Assembly (NCBI RefSeq): GCF_000276665.1
Contig: NW_004955475.1
Span: 5,589,986-5,653,985 of the forward strand
DNA length: 64,000 nt
Source of the DNA: Chinchilla lanigera
Taxonomy: Eukaryota > Chordata > Mammalia > Rodentia > Chinchillidae
Direction of reading: 5' to 3'
The stretch's first letter is position 1; every line of letters starts with the position of its first letter. The translations under genes and the position numbers were made by a program. Positions 25,485-38,065 of the stretch are shown in pieces. The notes under the pieces are model-generated. The model saw nothing but the letters and a program-made list of their open reading frames with translations. It was not told where the DNA came from and searched no databases.

Positions 25485-25800
25485 CTTTTTTTTTTGTTCT
25501 TTATATATTATAGATATTAGTACTCTGTCTGAGGAGGAGCTGGTAATTTTTCCCTATTCTGTAGATTTTGTCTTCACCCTACTGGTTGGTTCCTTTGAAG
25601 TGTAGAAGATTTTTAATGTGATATAATCCCATTTGTTGATTTATGAAGTTGTTTCAAGTGCAATTAGGATTCTATTTAGAAAGCCTTTGCCTATGCCTTC
25701 AAAAGATTTACTTCTTTTTTCTTTCACCAGGGTAAGTGTTTCTGTTTTAATATTTAGTTCTTTGATTTAGTTTAGTACATGGTGAGAGATTTGGGTCATG
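25485..25800 (-). mobile_element. L1 ORF2 fragment (antisense)
   Basis: TATATTATAGATATTAGTACTCTGTCTGA and AAAGCCTTTGCCTATGCC are collinear with 59470-59760 of the large antisense L1. Confidence 0.8.
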
Positions 25801-28800
25801 AAGTTTATTATGATATCTATCCATTGAAAATTACCTCTCCTTCCTCTAAAATTGCACAGCACTTGCTATAAACCCATTCACTGCCACTTACCATGTCCAA
25901 TTATACTAATAACACACTTTGTGAATGTTTTATATTTCCTGCATACTGTGAACATTTTAGTAGTTTGTATGTGGTGGGTGGGGGAGGGGATAGGTGTGAA
26001 AATTGAAGAAAGAAAAACAAAAAATAAAGAATAACATTTGCTGATCACTTACTATGTGACATGTGGTGGGGTGGGCCCCTTTATGGGCATTCTTCTATTT
26101 AAATTTTACAGCCTGATTAATTTTTAAATTACATTTAATTACATTTTTTTTTTACAGCCTGATTTTCCAGATGACAAAACTAAGTCCCAGAGAACTCAGT
26201 GATTTCCCAATACCACACATGTTCAGGAGAGGCAGAGTCAAGGCTGAGATGAAACTTATCTGTTCCTAGAGCCTACCATCAGGAAGCCAAAAGACAAAGT
26301 AGAACAGAGTTAGAAGTAGAAAGGGATGCCTTCTAGAGAGCTGCTGGAGAGACAGGCATTTGAAAAGAACCAAAAGAATAACAAGATAACTGAGTAGGGA
26401 TGGGGAGGAAAAGTTCACTCAGACTAACCTGAAGGCCTGGGGCAAAAGGACTGGGCAAATAAGTGATCGGAGGATTCTCAGGAAAACTCCACTTGAATGA
26501 GTTTCCAAAAAGCTAAAGGAAATATATTTGTGACCTAGATCCAAAGAGTGGACACCTGAAAAGCAGGGAAGCCAGGAGCTTGAAGTTCTGTACTGTCTGT
26601 AGATGCAAATTAACCTGCATATGGTGAGCCTCCTAGCAAAAATGATGCTAAAGCATGATCCTCTGAGGAGCAGCAGCAGCATCACTACCAATGAACTTGT
26701 TACAAATAAATTATTGGACTACAGTCAAGGTTTACTGAAGTAGAAACTCAGTACCTTAGCAACTCTGAAGATATTTTGGTGCATAGTCAAGTACAAAATC
26801 CCCTCCTTTGAAGTACTGAAGAAAGCAGCAAATGGAATTCAGAGATCAAAAATTGTCCCCAGAAGAAACCTAGGACAGTCACACACCACAGTCATGTAAA
26901 GCAACCTCCTTAAGTGTGATGAAGTCTGAAGACCTCAAATGGTGATGGGGAGTGAAACAAGAGAGCTATGGTTTCCCAGGCATGGTCTCTGGGGGACAGT
27001 CTCTTTTTCGTGCCCTCTACTTTTTCGCAGAGGCATTATGTTTGAGAATGTCTAGGTACAAACTTATCTGAAGGTCCTGAGATAAAGCAGGTGGACCAGC
27101 TGTGCATGTCAGGATACTGTCTATGCTTTTCAATTTTCACCATGTACCTGATATTGTCCCAAAATTTCACTGTAGGGAAGATGAGAAAAAGAATATTTAT
27201 GAAGTTTCCCCAACATGCTAAACACTTAGCTGAGTTCACACTATTCTATTGCCAGCTTTTTCTTCATCTTCCCTCCTATTTTTCTTTATCTGCTTCTCTT
27301 TATTCTCCCTCTTCTTCCTCCATTTATCTCTCCCTCCTCCCTTTCTCCCTCCCCCTCTTTCTTAGCTTGAAGCGCAGTGCTAGGAATCAAACCTAGAGTC
27401 TCACATGTGCCATTGCCAGTTTATGTAACCTCACACTTTTCTAGCTAAGAAATTATTATTTTTTTTATAGAATTGAATAACTAGAAACCCAGAAATATTA
27501 AGTGATTTGCTCATGGTCACATATCTCAGAAGGAGCTAGTCAGGATCCAAATCCTGTTCTAATTTCAAACCTTATATTTTTAGACTAAATAACTCTAACA
27601 TGAGGATTTCTGGGGTGATCTCATCTTTGTAGCAAACATAAGGCTACGCCTTTGTGATGGTTCATTAATAGGTAAACTTGACATCTTCTGTCAAAACTCT
27701 GAACAATTTTACAATGATCTATTAAACTATGGTTTATTTCAAACTGAAACCAAGACCTAAGCATGTTGTTAAACAGTGAATGCTTATTTAATATTACCTC
27801 AGTGAATAATTGAAATAATAAAAGATCCTCTAAGCAGACAACAGATTATCATGCCCAGCTTTTGGTACATACTCAAGGAATATGCCTTGCAATCACAGAA
27901 CTGTAAAATGTCACTGTTCAAAAATGTTCAAAAAAGATAAAAAGGCTAAATTTGAGACAAAGATTTAGAGAGAAGTATAAAGAAATGAAATAAGGCATTT
28001 GGAGATGAAATTTATAGGACCACAGAATTCCAAAGGCCCTAGAAATGTGAAGGAGGGGAAGGATGGTGACTTTGATATGTGGGGTGGGAACAGATTTGAG
28101 GGTTTTGCATACCACCCTGGGGCATTTCAATTTTCTCAGTTGGTTAACAATGGGAAATCACTAGATATGTATTCCATGGCAGAAAGAAACATGATAAATG
28201 TCTAATTTTATTTTAAAAGCTATTCAGTTACTATACCTTTAGTATTTTGATATCATAAAAAAACATAATTATAAGCAGATACATTGGATGGATGCCCTAC
28301 AACCAGTTATAAGGCCAAGGCCATGGACTAACATTAAAGTGATAAATGTAATGGAAGTAAGAATGGAAAGGAAGTAAAAGGATTAAAGAACGACTGCACT
28401 TAAAATTACAACAAGAGAGTTTGGGAATGTAGCATCGTAGTGAAGCATGTACCTAACATGTGCAGGACACTACGTTCAATCCCACACAAAACAGTGAGAC
28501 TCTGTTTTGTGTCTATCAGTCTGGCAAAATATGAGTCTGTCAAAACACTTGAATCCTCAAAGCACCAAAGGATAGAGCTAGATATGTGTTTTATATTATC
28601 ATGTCCTAAATTGTGTCAAATATGAAACCTAAATATGATCAAACCTATAGATCTAAGTCCAGAGGTAAGGCAGAAGAAAAATGAATATATAAAATATCAA
28701 CAGTAGGAGCCAATACATGGATAGCATGCATGAGGCCCTTGGGTCCATCACCAGCACCACTAAATGAAAGAATAATCTGTACAATACGAAGTGTGTTAAA

Positions 28801-28840
28801 CTCTACAGAAAGACTTGGTTTATTTAAAAATTAATGAGAA
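25801..28840. other. no gene recognised
   Basis: Intergenic. 26050-26260 and 27450-27590 look like old MIR pieces, with a pyrimidine-rich patch at 27255-27365. 28425-28500 may be a decayed ID SINE (GTGCAGGACACTACGTTCAATCC). Nothing coding is recognised. Confidence 0.35.
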
Positions 28841-28845
28841 AAGCC

Positions 28846-28955
28846 AGTTACAGTTGTGCCCACGCCTGTAGTCCCAGTTACTTCGTAGACAAACCAATGC
28901 ATACAATAGAGTAAGATCTCCTCTGAATAAACAAATAAATAAATAAATAAGAAAT
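28846..28955 (+). mobile_element. very diverged B1 remnant with ATAA tail
   Basis: GCCCACGCCTGTAGTCCCAGTTACT followed by a degenerate body and AATAAATAAATAAATAA. Confidence 0.5.
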
Positions 28956-29169
28956 GAAAAAGGAAAACCAGAGAAGGAAGACTATGGATTTAAGATTCAA
29001 GGTGCATGTCAACCACATAAAAATGTACCTTTTTTGAATTTGATATGATTCAAATATTAAAAATTGAGCAAATCAGAGATATCTGAGTATCAAGTATTTT
29101 GTGACATCAAAAATTATAACTAAGATATTCTTGTGATAATGGCATTGTGAGTTACGCTTTTTAAAATTC

Positions 29170-29336
29170 TTTTTTTTTTTTTTTTTTGGTCTTTTTGAGA
29201 CAGGGTCTCTCTATGCAGTTTAGGCTGACCTTGAGCTCACTTTGTAGCCTAGGCTGGCCTCAAACTTGCAGTGATCCTCCTGCCTCAGCCTCCCGAGAGT
29301 GGGGATTACAGGTGTGTGACACCAGGCCTGGCTTAA
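29170..29336 (-). mobile_element. B1-type SINE
   Basis: T-tail then GAGACAGGGTCTCTCTATGC, duplicated central unit, GTGATCCTCCTGCCTCAGCC and GACACCAGGCCTGGC. Confidence 0.93.
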
Positions 29337-29682
29337 AATTCTAAGTAGACAGAAAGTCATAAGGATGTATCAGTGAACTTGAGTTCACTCTGTGGCTCCC
29401 ACTCTTATTTGTTTTGTGTTTTCCTACATTTTTGAAAATTACTCTGGTCTCTGCTTACTCTAGTTCGTAAATGTCTTTTTCTCAGTTTGTGATTTGGTTG
29501 GAAGTGCTACTTTGTTATCTTCCCATATGACCAGCAGCCATCATCTAGTCTTCTTGGGTGACTACACCTAATTTTTACATGGATGTGTATCAGGTGCCTG
29601 GTGATATCTTTTCCTCTATTTTTGTTTGTTTATTAATAAGTAGCTTTATGAGCTTTATTAATAACTAGCCTGATTTCATTTG

Positions 29683-29683
29683 T

Positions 29684-29729
<46 letters not shown>
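29683..29729. repeat. TTAG microsatellite
   Basis: About eleven GTTA/TTAG units; it forms the tail end of the adjacent antisense B1. Confidence 0.9.
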
Positions 29730-29730
<1 letters not shown>

Positions 29731-29872
29731 TTTGAGGCAGGGTCTTACTTTGTAGTGCAGGGTGGCCTTGAGCTCACTGTGTAGCTCAGCCTGTCCTCAA
29801 ACTCCTGGCAATCCTCTTGCCTCAGCCTCCTAAGTGCTGAGATTCTAGGCATGTAACACCACACCCATCTCC
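29730..29872 (-). mobile_element. B1-type SINE
   Basis: TTTTGAGGCAGGGTCTTACTTTG, central duplication, CTCTTGCCTCAGCCTCC and CATGTAACACCACACCC. Confidence 0.9.
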
Positions 29873-31865
29873 TTCTGATTTTAAAGAGCATATGGGCTTG
29901 TGGAATTTTTTTCTTTCTTTCCACACAAATGAAAACTGTATGTGAACCCTTTAAGAACTCAATCAGCCTTTGTCAATGCAAGCCGTTCGAGGGGCAAAAC
30001 CAATGCACCTGCAGATGGTGCATCAGATGTGGGCCCACAGGCAACATTAGAGGCCTGTCCTGGTGAGGCCTGACCACCTTACTGTGGCTCCAGACATAAA
30101 AAGAGTGGCCCACCAACTGGCACATAGGAGGCCCTAACCCACTCTGGATGGATACACATGAAATCATGACGTTTTGCCCCCCTCCATGGCCCAGATAACT
30201 AGGCTGAGTGCCAGACAAGTCAAAAAGGTACTGGATGGGCCAAACCACCCATGCACAGACATACCAGGCTACAAAGCCAGACCAAGGGCTTAGCTGATTT
30301 AAAGGCCAAAGGCACCAAGGTACTTTGTGCCTTGTCAGGCCCACGCTGACCTGAGAGCAGCAGACATGACAACAGCCTTGCAGGAGCAAATGTTCAGCTG
30401 CAGGCACTGCACAGCCCCAGGTGACAGCAAAAAATACAAGCTGGTTCTGGTGCTACAAAAGACACTGTGCGCCTCAGCCATTACGGGTGAGTATAGTTTA
30501 CCAACAGTGCTCTCTTCCAGTCCAAGATCCTGCCTGAGGCTATTACCACTTGGCTTTTGTGCTTCCCTGTTTAAATACAGGTAAGTTAAAGACCTATGTC
30601 TGATGCCTGAGCAGAACAGCATTTAACAACATTTAAAATCTAAGTAAAGTAACTGTGAGTGTAGAAAACAGAGTCATCCCCATTTTTAGTCCTTTTTCCA
30701 ACAAAATAAGTACGAGATGTTTTTATTACATTGTTTCACTCTGCTTACTTTAAGTAGAGTCATCAAGGGACTTGAAATACCAGTTAAACCATCCAATGGC
30801 TTAAAATAAATACAAGTTGGGCTATCAACTAGGCTCAGCTAGGTGGTTAAAAATCTTTGCTTGGGAAAGTTCTGCCATTACCTCATGGAAATTAAAGGAC
30901 TAGGAAAGGCCAATAGATGGCTCAACCCCCTTCCCCCTAAGTAATTAATGGGTCTCAATACAAAGAGAAAGGCTTTCTTCTCTAGTAAAAGATGCTGGCA
31001 CCGCTCTGACAGAGACATCTGACCAGGCTGTGTAAAGTCTCACAATGGGCACCTTGTAGACTCTAGATCTTCTCCTTCTGCATGGGACACAACCTTGAGG
31101 AGATCAAACCTAGCTGTCTCCTTCTCTTTAAAGGCCCTAAGCCAAGCGAATGTGAAACTTCTTGGACTTTGGCACCACACAGATTCCACCAATTTTGCCA
31201 CTAGGCAGTATCCTTGAAGAATAGAACAGGTCTGGTTCCGACAAGTTAAAACAAAAACAGCTTATCTACATTGCAATACAGTCTGGGTCCAATACAAATT
31301 GGGAAGAGGCAAAAGAGGCTACTCCAACACAGTTGGAGAGCACGTAATCCCTAATAGGTAAGGTTTACAGCCTTGTCCAGCTTGAAGAAGCTATAGAAGA
31401 CAGAGACCACCACTTTCACCACTCCGTAAAGAATTATGGGATTTATGTCTCAGGGAAAAATGAGATAGGAGATAGATTGTGGCTAAACTGGTGGGAAAAT
31501 AAGTGAATTACAAGACCCCAGGACAGCACCAAATAATTTCCAGGACCCTATATGTAGAACTTCTTGTGGGTTTGCATGAGATGTGGATAGTATAAGAGAC
31601 ATTGGATGGCACAAGGAACCCAATGTCATGACTCTTCATGGTAGCCCACTCTGTGCCTTCCAGACCAGGATGTACTTTTATTTTTATATTTTTTCTGTCT
31701 TGTTTGGCCCAAGTTTGCTCTCCAGAGCTGGTTTCTCTCTTACCCCTTCACCCCTCACTTTTCAACTAAATTTTTGGCACCATTTTTGGCTTTGTCTTGT
31801 CCAATTATTTGTCCAAGGCAAGAAAGACCTGGAATATGTTTAATGGGTGAGCCATATCTAAAGGA
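29873..31865. other. unassigned stretch, possibly old ERV-derived
   Basis: Less AT-rich than its surroundings, with scattered open stretches on both strands (144 codons on the minus strand at 29973-30407 and 85 codons on the plus strand at 30327-30584). I cannot identify a family. The text is reminiscent of decayed retroviral env on the plus strand, but no diagnostic motif was found. Confidence 0.25.
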
Positions 31866-31869
31866 ACTA

Positions 31870-32090
31870 CCAACAACAAATGGAATTGTCTACATATCTA
31901 CAGAGTTGTATAATATCTTGTTATATAAATAACTATAGAGGATTCCACACAACAACAAAGTACACACTTTTTTTCAGAAGCAGAACTTTCTCCAAAATAG
32001 ATCACATACTAGTCAATAAAGAGTCCCAACTGGGTAGATCCCTGATTCCTCTTAGTCATACCCATTGCCTCCTTCCTAGAGTTGTGTAAA
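31870..32090 (+). mobile_element. L1 ORF2 endonuclease fragment
   Basis: The reading around 31950-32030 (TKYTLFF...TFSKIDHIL) matches the L1 endonuclease region also seen at about 19170-19240. Confidence 0.75.
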
Positions 32091-32439
32091 ACAGCTAGAT
32101 CTACTTTCATGTTCCATAGATAGTAGGTATTTATTAAGATTCTGTTTGGGAAAAGAATACTCCTAACAAAATTATTTTTGAAAATATAAAATCTGGAACA
32201 TCTTCTCCATGTTACTGATAAAGAAACTGAGTCCTAGGGGGGCAAAATGACTTCTTCAGGATCACCATGCACTCTTTAGCAGCATAACTAAAATGCAAAG
32301 CTGAGATTTTGAAAGATTCTTCCTTTTTGGCATAATTTAACATTAATTGTACTAATGAAAAATAATAATTTAGATTTATTGCTTTATTAATAACTACAAT
32401 AATAGCCTTCATTCCCCTTTTACTCTTTACTAGACACTG

Positions 32440-32620
32440 TACTAGCTTATATTTATGATTTTATTTCATTTCTCTTAGCAGTCCCATGAAATAGGTCATA
32501 CTATTATCTCCATTTTACAGAACCAAGGTTTAGAAAGATTAAATTACATTTTTAAGATTGCAGATGCAATAAAGGCCAGAGTTGAGGATTTCAACCCAGG
32601 ATATCTAATTGCAGTTTTCA
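32440..32620 (+). mobile_element. MIR SINE
   Basis: ACTATTATCTCCATTTTACAGAACCAAGG, then AGATTAAATTACATTTTTAAG, is MIR-like. Confidence 0.55.
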
Positions 32621-32669
32621 TGCCCTTAATAATGATGCCATATTTCCAATATTTATGGTGCATAAAAGT

Positions 32670-32908
32670 CTATAGCAGGTGTTGTTAAACTGTATAGGTC
32701 CTGGGTCAAATCTTGCCTAGTGCTTGTTTATTATAAATAATAAATATTATTATTATTATAAATAATTTTATTGGAATATAGATATACCTCATGGGCTACA
32801 ATTTTAGATTTGAATAGCTATCATATATAGAAACAGTATATTCTACAAAATAAAATATTTAGAAAGTGATCCTTTACAGAAAATGTTTGCTAACTCCTGT
32901 CCTATAGG
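32670..32908 (+). mobile_element. DNA-transposon-like (hAT/MER-type) remnant
   Basis: TTTTATTGGAATATAGATATACC and CCTTTACAGAAAATGTTTGCTAACTCCTG follow a widespread mammalian non-autonomous hAT-type element; subfamily not assigned. Confidence 0.5.
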
Positions 32909-34500
32909 TATCCACTAAAAATATTTTTCAAGTGCCCCCTGAGAGAAGGTGCAAGAAATGCACCAAGGATTTGCAGGGGAAGTGGGCACAATGTATCTTC
33001 CAGTGAAAACTGTGAATAAATAATACAAGCCTGGAGATCTGGCCTAGCTGGCCTCTTGTAGTCTTCGCTGTGTTGACTCAAGAGCTTCTATAATGAGCTA
33101 TTCCTTGTTGTCTTTCATGAGTCACAGCAGAGGCCTTATCCCTTCCCCTCCCTATCATAAACGCCTGGACTTGGATCTCAAGTTAATGGGTTTGTTCCCC
33201 ACCTTCCCCCTCTAGCTTCAAAGTCCACGTCTGTACCAGGCAGATAATCCTAGGTGCTGCCGTGGCCTGATCCACCTTCCTTTGACCACTGAGCATTTTT
33301 GAGAGAGCTGAGGCTCGTAGCTCCTCCCTTCCCTTTCCTGTGCTTCCACTTTGCTCAGCCTGGGCTTCAGTCAGTGAGACAGTTCCTCAGTGTCTGATCA
33401 CTTTTAAGAACCTGTATTGGTTTATGACCCAGACTTTGCTCCACCAGCTCAGTCTTCTGAAAGTCCTCTTCCTTGACCTGTTCCAAATGCTTTAATTCCA
33501 GGAAAGGAAAATGTGCCTTGACTGCCTGAAGAACAGCACCTGCTCCTAACCAAGATCTCTTCATCACAAAGTAAGAATACCAGGCAGTAGAACTGCCATT
33601 ATACCTGTCCCCTTCCTATACCTGGATTTGGTAGGTGTGATGTCTTTTCCAAAGAGGCGTGAGGTATTCAGCTTTATCGCCAAGAGCTGTTCCCCACCTA
33701 CTCTTTCCTTATTATTTCACATCTTTGTCACTTCTTTATCTTCCACTCTTAATATCTAGAATGTGCCTTTTTCATAGAGTCCTAGATATATAACTTCACG
33801 GAGCTGTGAGGGTCCATATCAAATTGAAAGCCTTCATTTTATAAGTGGAAGGAGGCCCAGAAATGAAAAGGGACTGGGCCAAAGCACATACAGTAGCTGA
33901 TTACTGTCAGTCAGAGTGCAGCTGCGGCCTAGATCACGTAACTCAGGTCAGTGAGTTTTCACTACTTTTTCATTTTTTTTCTGGGTGTGTGTTTGTGATA
34001 TATAATAATACATTCTAAATATCACAACCTAACAATTTTACTTCTTCTCCTCTTGGCCCTCTCATCTTTCCCCATTCCCAGAGTTCATTCCCATCTCCCC
34101 AAAATCTACCTCTATTTCTTATCCAGCAACAACATGAATGCCTTTGGCTTTAAACAAATCCAGGCTTCAGTTTCACCCTAAATTTTTAGAGCCTGTGTTG
34201 TTTTTTAAAAATTATTTATAATATTTCTGAGTCTTAGTTTTCAGGCTGCTACTTACCTTTGTATATTCAGACCATCTTCTAGCTACATGTGATTTCATCT
34301 GATGGAAAATGTTGTTAATACAGCCCTGGGGTTTTGTTCTAGGATCTGTTAGAAATGACAGAGGCAGAGTGATGTATGTTAAAAAAAATCTGACAGACGA
34401 TCAATAATTAAATCCCTTCTCCCACTTCCAAAGAAATATCTGTTTCTCCCCTGAACAGCAATAAAGTAGTGTCCTCACAAAGAGACTGTACAGACCCAGA
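32909..34500. other. no gene recognised
   Basis: 33000-33560 is less AT-rich, non-repetitive and could be regulatory; nothing diagnostic. MIR-like trace near 33830-33950. Confidence 0.3.
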
Positions 34501-34509
34501 ACAATTTAC

Positions 34510-34690
34510 TCTTCTTTTGTTCCCTAAATGTGTGTCCTTGAGCAAGTCACTTTCCTCCTTAGAATCTAGTTTTTCTCCATTGCATAATATAAAGACCTAG
34601 ACTACCTATATCACAGTATAATTTTGAGAGGTAAATGAAAGGATACATTTGAAATAGTTAACATAGGGCCAGGCATAAAGAAAGAGAGCT
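34510..34690 (+). mobile_element. MIR SINE
   Basis: CCTTGAGCAAGTCACTTTCCTCC and GGTAAATGAAAGGATAC are in MIR order. Confidence 0.6.
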
Positions 34691-34849
34691 GTTTGTTTTG
34701 CTATTGTTTTATTTTTATCTATTTCTAAGCAGCCTTCACCTCAGAAAATCAGACAGTGCTGACAATTGTGCTTTTGAAAAAGAAGAGAAAAAGTTAATAC
34801 TTTCTATATCCTGTAACCCTTGTAAAGGGCCCATTTCTTTTTTGCTTTT

Positions 34850-34950
34850 TTTTTCCTTTTTTTGTTTTTTTTCAGTACTGGGAATTGAACTCAGGCCTCA
34901 TACAAGGTAGGCAAGTGTTCTACCACTGAGCTACATGCCCAGCCTAGCCT
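34850..34950 (-). mobile_element. old ID-type SINE
   Basis: TTTTTTCAGTACTGGGAATTG, GGCAAGTGTTCTACCACTGAGC and TGCCCAGCC give a diverged antisense ID copy. Confidence 0.8.
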
Positions 34951-35019
34951 ATTTCTTAAATGGGGACATAAGACTTTGCCTGCAAGTTTTGACTAGCCAC
35001 ACTGACTGTGCATTCTCCT

Positions 35020-35340
35020 GTCAGCTCAGAAAGCAGCCATAACGGAAGTGCAGCCCACCCTCTTGTAATTCCTCTTGAGATCCTAACCAGGATTTGGAAA
35101 ACACCCGGATATGGTCAAAGAACCAGCCCGGGTTTTGTACCAAACCCGCCGGAAAAAGACATTCCAGTAGTTTAGTTTCTGGAAAAGAGGGCACCTAGCA
35201 TTATCCCCTCCCCCTTCACTCACTCCAGGCCATCTCCCACCCCCAAACCCCTACTTCCCCCCTCCCTGCTACAAACTGAAGCCCAGGACTTAATTTTTGA
35301 GAAAGGCCTGTAAGCCAGGATACTGATTGAATAGGACTGG
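35020..35340 (+). promoter_or_regulatory. possible HEPH proximal promoter region
   Basis: Non-repetitive sequence just upstream of the candidate leader exon. It contains a C-rich tract at about 35205-35275, several CCCGG/GCCGG-like sites at 35100-35155 and no clear TATA box at the expected spacing. It is flanked by repeats but free of them. Promoter role is inferred from position only. Confidence 0.25.
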
Positions 35341-35415
35341 CAGGCTCAGGCTAGAGTCTGCAGTTCAGCATCAGTTGGCTGCTGGCATGAATATGGAAAT
35401 ATTTTCTCTACCAAG
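35341..35415 (+). CDS. HEPH: candidate HEPH leader exon with in-frame upstream ATG
   Basis: The sequence ends at a strong donor (AAG followed by GTAAG at 35416). It holds an ATG at 35387 and a second in-frame ATG at 35393. From 35387 there are 29 coding bases, leaving a two-base overhang. Joining these to the acceptor at 43184 gives an open frame running straight into the recognised HEPH start at 43188, with no stop. This would add about 11 residues before the usual start, or the exon may act mainly as 5'UTR with translation starting downstream. The 5' boundary is unknown; 35341 is an arbitrary start. The exon-like stretch is not in a recognised repeat and lies below a C-rich, pyrimidine-rich block (35190-35275) that could belong to a promoter. 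No transcript evidence is available, so the exon is inferred from the donor and frame agreement only. Confidence 0.45.
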
Positions 35416-36600
35416 GTAAGCTTTCTTTCCTCACTTTCTGAATGATCTCACCTGCCTTCCTATGCAAAAACTCTTATTCATCTGGGTTTATGGAAGCTGC
35501 TGGCAAAGTTAGTGGCTGAGAAGTTGGAGGAAGTTTGGCTGGGTGCCCAGGAAAGTTATAGAAAACAATAGGCCCCTTTTGTTCCTCTTGGCAAAAATGG
35601 CCTGGACCACACTGGCTTGTCTGTTTCTGGAACAATCCGGGAGTCACAGATACCAGTTCATTGTCCTGTGGAAAGAACTGGCTCATTTTCTGTCTCCCGG
35701 ATTGGGAAAGCTTATTGTGGTGATGAACCTGAAGACTACATAAATAAGGGGGCTCAAACCCTTTAAAATCATGCTTGCTTTCATATTTTGAGATCAGATG
35801 GAGACAGAATAAGCCAAAAAATGATAGTTGAACTAAGCTAAAATCTGAATTATCTTTTCACTTTTAGTATCTAAATAATAGGCATCTTTCAATGAACATG
35901 GGTCTCACTTTCGTATAGATCATAAAACTATGGTGTCCAAAGGTTTTTTTGGTGTGGGGGTTAAATATCCATTTTTTGTTTGGGCCTGAAAACAATCCTG
36001 CGAAATAAATATCTTCCACGTTTTTGACTCAGATAGCTGAAAATAATTTCAAAGGTCATATAGCTATTAAAGGTAAGATATCGGGTTTAAGTAAAGTCTT
36101 TAAAGTCAGTATATTCTGTATCACAGGGTGAAGAAAGAATAAGGAGTTAAGAAAGCAGAGAACTACAAGGTGAATCTTAATGGTGGGTGGGTTTGGAAGG
36201 TTGCTGAGAGGTTGGGGACAGGGACCCCAGGGATAGTTTAGAATTCATTTTTAATTGAGTGATCTTTATGTGGGATGAGCCTGTTTAGCACAGTCCGTAC
36301 TAATTTAGAAACGGAGGTGGAGGGAGAAAACAGAGCATTATCACATTATGGGAACAGTTTGCAAATTCTAGGGAAAACACTGATGCAAATTGTCATGGAT
36401 GATGATGACCAGGCTCAGGTAACATTGAGATGATAGGAAAGTAAGGTAAAGAGAGGGGAGCTTGATTTAATGGTGGCCAACCTTCTCCCCAGGCTGAAAC
36501 AAGGGTTCTATACAATAGCAATTTCTTGATTCTCATTACAAGTAGGCAAGAAATTATCTTGAGCATTTCCTTCTGTTGAATGCCTCTTCTTTCTGCCTTC
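35416..36600. other. HEPH first intron, start; no repeat recognised
   Basis: Unique-looking intronic sequence directly after the candidate leader exon; no coding pattern. Confidence 0.35.
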
Positions 36601-36699
36601 CATCTTATCTTATTTTATTTTATTATGTTGTAGTACTATGGATTGAATGTAGGGACTGTACTGTGAGCTGTAACCCTGGCTCTTTTTTAAAATTCTTAT

Positions 36700-36825
36700 T
36701 ATGAGACAGGGTGTTGCTAAGCTGATAAGTTACCTAGCGTGGGCTTGAACTTGTAATCAATCCTGCTGTCTCAGTCTCCCTGAATGCTGGAATTACAGCC
36801 ATGTACTTCCACAACTGACCCCTTT
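36700..36825 (-). mobile_element. diverged B1-type SINE
   Basis: TATGAGACAGGGTGTTGCTAAG, CTGTCTCAGTCTCCCTGAATGCTGG and ATTACAGCCATG. Confidence 0.75.
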
Positions 36826-37000
36826 TACTTTTAAAAAAGTACTTCCTTTTTACTTTTTCCCAAATACTTGCTCACCTTCCCTATTTCATTTTGCACTTTC
36901 TGCTTTCCTTGTTTCTCATCATTCTGGCTTTTTTTCTGTGGGCTCAACAGAGAGAAAAATGTCCTTGCTCAAATGAAACATTTATACAAGGATTCAGATC

Positions 37001-37104
37001 TTTTTTTTTTTTTTTTTTGGTTTTTCTCCGGTACCGGGAACCGAACTCACGACCTTGTGCTTGCGAGGCAGGCACTTTTGCCGCTGAGCTATATCCCCAG
37101 CCCC
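37001..37104 (-). mobile_element. ID-type SINE
   Basis: T-run, CTCCGGTACCGGGAACCGAAC, GCCGCTGAGCTATATCCCCAGCC; flanked by CAGATCTTT on both sides. Confidence 0.93.
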
Positions 37105-37699
37105 AGATCTTTCATCTCACTTGATCTTCATATCAAATTAATGAAGGGCCCAAGGCAGAGATCATCCCCATTTAAGCAATGAGAAGGTGTAAGCTCAGGA
37201 AGTGAAATGATAATGAATAAATATGAATCCAGAACTGGAACCTGCTTTTTCATGGTGCCTGAACTTTTTCCAAGTACCATGAACTATCCAAGTATTTCTA
37301 AAGGATTCTAATGGGCTCTCCCTCTATTCTGCTCTTAAAGTGTATGATAAGACTAAATTAAACAACAAGAACCATAGCAGTAGCAATGACAAACACTTGT
37401 GGAGGAAAGAAGGTCAGTAATTAGAAGGAAGAAAAACTAGTATTTATCAAGTGCCGAGTAAGTCCCAGATGTGATATAAGATTATCTCATTTAAACACAA
37501 TTTAAAACAGTACTCAAACCTAAGTTTATCTTACTCAGAAGTTCTGGTTCTTTAGATACACTATGGTGCTTCCAAGGAGAGAATAATGTCAGCCTGAAAT
37601 GTCAGTGTATTTTTAATATCCGTGCCCATATGCTTTCATGCTTAGGCTGTTTCTGTACATCAGAACTTCAGAGGGTACATGTTCCTATCCATAGAATGG

Positions 37700-37795
37700 T
37701 AAAGTTTTAGACTAAGGTATATCTCAGTGGTAATATGCTTGGCTAGTAGGCATAAAGGCCTGGGTTCTATTCTTAGAATTAAAACATTTTTTTAA
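37700..37795 (+). mobile_element. old ID-like SINE
   Basis: GTATATCTCAGTGGTAATATGCTTGGC and CTGGGTTCTATTCTTAG fit a decayed tRNA-type SINE. Confidence 0.55.
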
Positions 37796-37934
37796 AGGTA
37801 AAGCTTTCATTGTAGCAGTTTTCATTTATAAATTGATTTTTTCATTTGTAATAACAATAGCAATGAATACTTAAGCATTTTTTGTGGTGTGGGAGATTGA
37901 ACATAGGTATTTCATACTGAGCTACATCCTCAGC

Positions 37935-38065
37935 TGTTTACTTTTTTTTTTTTTTTTTAAATTTTGAGACAGGATCTGTCAGTTCCCCAGGGTGGCCACA
38001 AGCTGAAATCCTCCTGTCTCAGCCTCCTGAGTAGCTAGGATTACAAATGCAAGCTGTGCCTACAG
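37935..38065 (-). mobile_element. diverged B1-type SINE
   Basis: T-run, TTTTGAGACAGGATCTG, CCTCCTGTCTCAGCCTCCTGAG. Confidence 0.75.

Noticed and set aside
29683..29729. CRISPR-like or other tandem array
   Set aside because: It is a plain four-base microsatellite attached to a B1 tail.
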